Part shown: positions 60,446-64,000 of the stretch, piece after piece | Numbering within the stretch: the first letter of the stretch is position 1 | How the letters are laid out: every line of letters begins with the position of its first letter | DNA from: Hirundichthys speculiger | Taxonomy: Eukaryota; Chordata; Actinopteri; Beloniformes; Exocoetidae | Assembly (NCBI GenBank): GCA_018398805.1 | Contig: JAGFBZ010000364.1 | Coordinates: forward strand, 661,001 to 725,000 | Length of the DNA stretch: 64,000 bases | Direction of reading: 5' to 3' | Program-made: the position numbers and the translations under genes | Notes under the pieces: model-generated | What the model was told of the DNA's origin: nothing | What the model saw: only the letters and a program-made list of their open reading frames with translations | The model's database searches: none

Positions 60446-63400
60446 TTAATTTCTACGCCCCTTGGCGATGCCCATCGAGGCACTTTTATGTCGCTTTCTC
60501 CTTCTTGGTCGCGCTCTCATTTCTCTTCTGTCGCTACGTTCTCGAGTCTCTGAGTCTCCTCTGCTGTGATGTCCACTGTAACTCCGTGAGCTAGTTTAAG
60601 CTCTTGTTGCTGTGCGAAGTGCCGTGAAGCGGTACAACAAGAGACCGCCGCTCTTTGGCTGCTTTTCTGCAGACAGCAGGGACGTGAAAAGCCAAGAACT
60701 AGAGGACACTGAGCAAATATCCCTCCAAGTGGAACTGAAAAATAGATTTTAACACAGAAGGTCTTTTGAGCTGCTTCGAAATCTGAACAATTTTCCCTGT
60801 TCGGTCTTTATTCACAGCTCGAACAGCTCAAAGTCTGCAGAAGTGCTAAGTGGATAAGGTGGTGCCGGCTGCAGAAATGCACCATGCAGAAATGTATGCG
60901 TTTGTGGGAGTTTCCTTTAAAAGCCCATAAAGCAGAGGAGGACTGAAGCTTCATTTCATCCACATTGTTGTTTTTATTTCGTACATTATTGATTGAAGCC
61001 ATGACAGATATCTCCAAACACCAGCCTCAATGCGCCCTTTTTGATTGTGGCTTCCCGTGTTGATGTGGCTTCTTGCAGGAGAGCACAACAGCACGCCTCA
61101 GGCTCCACACAGAGCAACAATAACACCTGCTGGTGCCAGTTCATGACCGATACCTTCGAAGATAAAGTCACCTGCTGGGTGTTTGGTTCCAAACTGCATC
61201 GTCAGCATCACTTCTTGTCCTGCAGAGTGTGTGCATCGAGAGAGCGGGCGATTATTCACTGTAACCCGAGTGCAGTCATGCCATAGAGAGACAATGTGAC
61301 GGCACCAGATAAGGTGTGCAGACACGTGCACGTGCTCACACACGCGCCCTCTCACCAGCAGGTAATCTAAGCTCTGTCGCTGTGATAAGCATGTAAATGA
61401 GATCTATACACCTTCTGCCTCCCTTCAGCAGCTGAACCAGGTTGGTTCCCATCAACCCTTCAATCTGACAACCTCACACTCACAGCTCATCCGCAAAACC
61501 TCTAAATTAACCACAAAATATTGCATTTTTTTTCTTATAAGGGACAGTCTGGACAAATCTCATAATGAGAAATTGCAACAAGAGGTTACTTTTTTTAATG
61601 CCTGCAAGAGTTTGTGTTGTATATAGGAGGGGCGGAGTCTACTAGACTGGCCAGTCATCCAAATTATTTTCCTCTTTGAAACAAAGAATTAGTTTGACTT
61701 CGATTTCCAGTGAGCAGTATCAACGGATGCTGAAGAAACTGCCTCTGGACGCCATTGGACCAGCATGCAACCAATCAGAGAACTGATGCATGTGACGTAG
61801 GCGGAGTGACGTCCAGATCAGCATCAGCAGAAGACACCCAAAGAGACATCCAATGCTGGTGGAAGACTGTTGTTGATGTTCTAGATGTTATCAGCAGCTC
61901 TGCTGCCATCTTGGCCATTTTGAATGGAGGTTTTTAGATGCTCCTGCGTGAGACATTGCATAAAGCCCGCCCACGCCCAGCTGTGATTGGCCCGGTACGT
62001 TCTGCACCGGGGGAAATGCCTGTGAGTGGGAGGGGTAAAAGACCTGTTTCACGAGAGGACATTTTGGTAGCATGTATGGGTATGGCCGGCCCGGCGAGGA
62101 TACACAACCTCCCCTCCTTTTATGTAGAAGAATAAGAATAATCGTGCCTTTATTAGTACCAAACTCTCTCAGCTTCTTTTTCCCTTTTCGCTAGAAGTTT
62201 CCAGATGCCCTTCCTGACACAACTCTCCTCATTTAATCTGGACTTCAGATGACGACGCTGGCTTGTGAGTCCTTCAGTGGCTGGGTTTTATGCAGCGCGG
62301 GTTTAAGTTGAGAAGCCTGCAGTTTTATGGTGTTTTGTGAGTCACAAAAACAGTTTTGAAAGGTGAGTCAGGTCCACATCAGGAACAGCTGGAACTGTTT
62401 GGGAGAAGAGTCACAGACATGAAGGTCATCAAAGAGACACAAGGTCTGATCCAGAATTACTTTCACTTTTACATTTCACTTTCACTTGTTGTTTTGTTGA
62501 GTTTAGTCATTAAAAAAACAGCACTATAATTATGGGAAACCATCATGGCTTTCTTTTGAAACAAACAGTATCTGTATCTACCGCATACTTATCTCCTCTT
62601 ATAGACTAAATCTGTGATTCAACAATGCAACAACTTTGGCTTTGTCCCTGTTTTCTGTTTCAACATGAAACCTGGTTGGGTTTTTGTCTCCATCGTAAGA
62701 GAAACATGACTGGTCTCAGTAACGACAACAAAAGATCAAGGACATGATTCATACTCTTGAATAAAGTAAATAAATAGATTCTTCAACAATGAGAAAAACA
62801 CACATTTTTCCAGCTGCAGCTTTGTGAGCCTCAGTCTTTGGCTTCTTCTCATTTCTGATCCCTAAAACTCATTATTTGAGGACAAGATGATCCAATCCTC
62901 CTGTATGTTAGCTTAGATCCTAACTCACAGGCATTGGATTATACCTTAAACATGACGATACACCCATCGTCTTCCCCCAAAGTTACAGGTCAAGAATTTT
63001 TTTCATTTTTCTTTCTTTCTTTAAAAGTGCATCCACACACCTGACCTGTTGATTTTCTTTCTCTCTTGTTGTTTTCAGATCTGGCAGCAGGTCAAAGATA
63101 CGGTGAGAACCCTGACGGGTCTGAGGAATCCCCTGTGTGTGCGTTTAGCTGCTGTTTGTCTAACAGTAACCAAAGCAGAGGCCTCAGTATTTGTCCCCAC
63201 AGCTGAAAGCTGAGCCACTGTTTGGGTTGCTGCGATGACATCATCGCTCTGACCCTCACCACCTCCCTCCTGCAACCTTTTACTGGCCTTTCTGTCTGCA
63301 CCGCTCTCTACCTCCGCCCTGCAGAATAAGAGACAGAAGATAAGAAGTTAAAAACAGTTGAGTTTGCTCTGAATGTTTTTATTTTTTATGTATATTTTGA

Positions 63401-63539
63401 AATTGTGCATTTAAAAAACGGATGGAAAGATGCTTAACATTTGTACGGTGCCAACTCTGCACAACAGTTGTTCTTTTGGACTGCCAGGAGGAAGAGGGAC
63501 CACATCACACCAGTTTAAAGATCTCTTCACTGTATTATT
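60446..63539. other. Right-hand region, no gene recognised
   Basis: The only splice-like signal I noted is TTGTTTTCAG|ATCTGGCAGCAGG...ACG|GTGAGA at 63079-63102, which would be a 24-base exon. I cannot tie it to a gene. CCDC9, expected next by synteny, was not recognised. Confidence 0.4.
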
Positions 63540-64000
63540 GGCTTTTAAAGCTTCTTCATCCTCTCTTCTCCTGCCATGACTAAAATACTGTTTGACTTGT
63601 TCCTGGTCCTCCTAAAATCCACATTCATCTCCTTTGTCTCGTCGACATTTAAGACGGGATGATTGTTCCCACATCATGCCACAAAGTGGTCCACTGTACT
63701 CGGTATTCAGTCTCTGGTCCGTCACTGATTCACCTGACAACTGCAGAGTCATCTGAGTGTTTCTGGTTCTGGAAGTCTGGAGGTGTCCAGAGAGAAGATG
63801 AGTGGTGAGAGTACAGTCCCCTGTGGTGCTCCTGTGCTGCTGACCACCTGATCACCTAGTCAGTAATCCAGGTGATTGTGGAGGCATCCGCTTGTGTTTT
63901 CTGGAGTTTCTTTCACAGTAAAACGGGCTGGATGGTGTTGAATCCACCTGGAGAAATGGAAGAACTTGATCCTCACAGTGCTGCTGCTTTGTCCAGATCA
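63540..64000 (-). mobile_element. L2/CR1-like LINE relic (second copy)
   Basis: It follows the fragment at 11900-12900 in the same orientation, including the STGAPQGTVLS-type block on the minus strand near 63810-63840. It runs off the window. Confidence 0.75.

Noticed and set aside
63079..63102. A 24-base exon candidate with good acceptor and GTGAGA donor
   Set aside because: No flanking coding exon and no recognisable protein context.

Overview
The window is vertebrate nuclear DNA, most likely from a teleost fish. Coding sequence is split into short exons with GT-AG (and one AT-AC) introns. Microsatellites are abundant, and hAT, Harbinger, Tc1/pogo-like, RTE-like, L2-like, L1-like and DIRS-like transposon relics fill the introns. 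The gene order ZC3H4 - SAE1 - BBC3 is the order of human 19q13.32, as I recall it. The species cannot be told from the sequence.

Layout. (1) 1-4429, minus strand: ten exons of a ZC3H4-type nuclear CCCH zinc-finger protein, continuing past the left edge, with its first coding exon not found. One of its introns has the signature of a minor-spliceosome (U12) AT-AC intron. (2) 11454-36722, plus strand: a complete nine-exon SAE1 gene (345 codons), the Aos1 half of the SUMO E1 enzyme, divergent from ZC3H4. (3) Inside SAE1 intron 3, on the same strand, 16586-18542: an intronless gene I do not recognise. It has its own CRE+TATA promoter, a six-unit 18-residue repeat and what looks like a duplicated helical domain. 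It is split by a single frame change at an A7 tract. (4) 43574-52202, minus strand, with a possible non-coding exon near 54.1 kb: BBC3 (PUMA), a BH3-only pro-apoptotic gene with three coding exons. A perfect p53 response element, a second 19/20 element and a perfect CTCF core lie in its introns. (5) 54.5-64 kb: no gene recognised, mostly transposon relics.

The three named genes do not form one pathway: ZC3H4 controls non-coding transcription, SAE1 activates SUMO and BBC3 executes p53-dependent apoptosis. Their linkage is conserved synteny. The best candidate for something undescribed is the intronic gene in SAE1. The regulatory sites of BBC3 and the AT-AC intron of ZC3H4 are the best-supported regulatory and RNA-processing observations. 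Transposon boundaries were fixed where possible by target-site duplications (TSDs), several of which are perfect 8-mers diagnostic of hAT elements. Everything was read by eye, with no alignments or searches.
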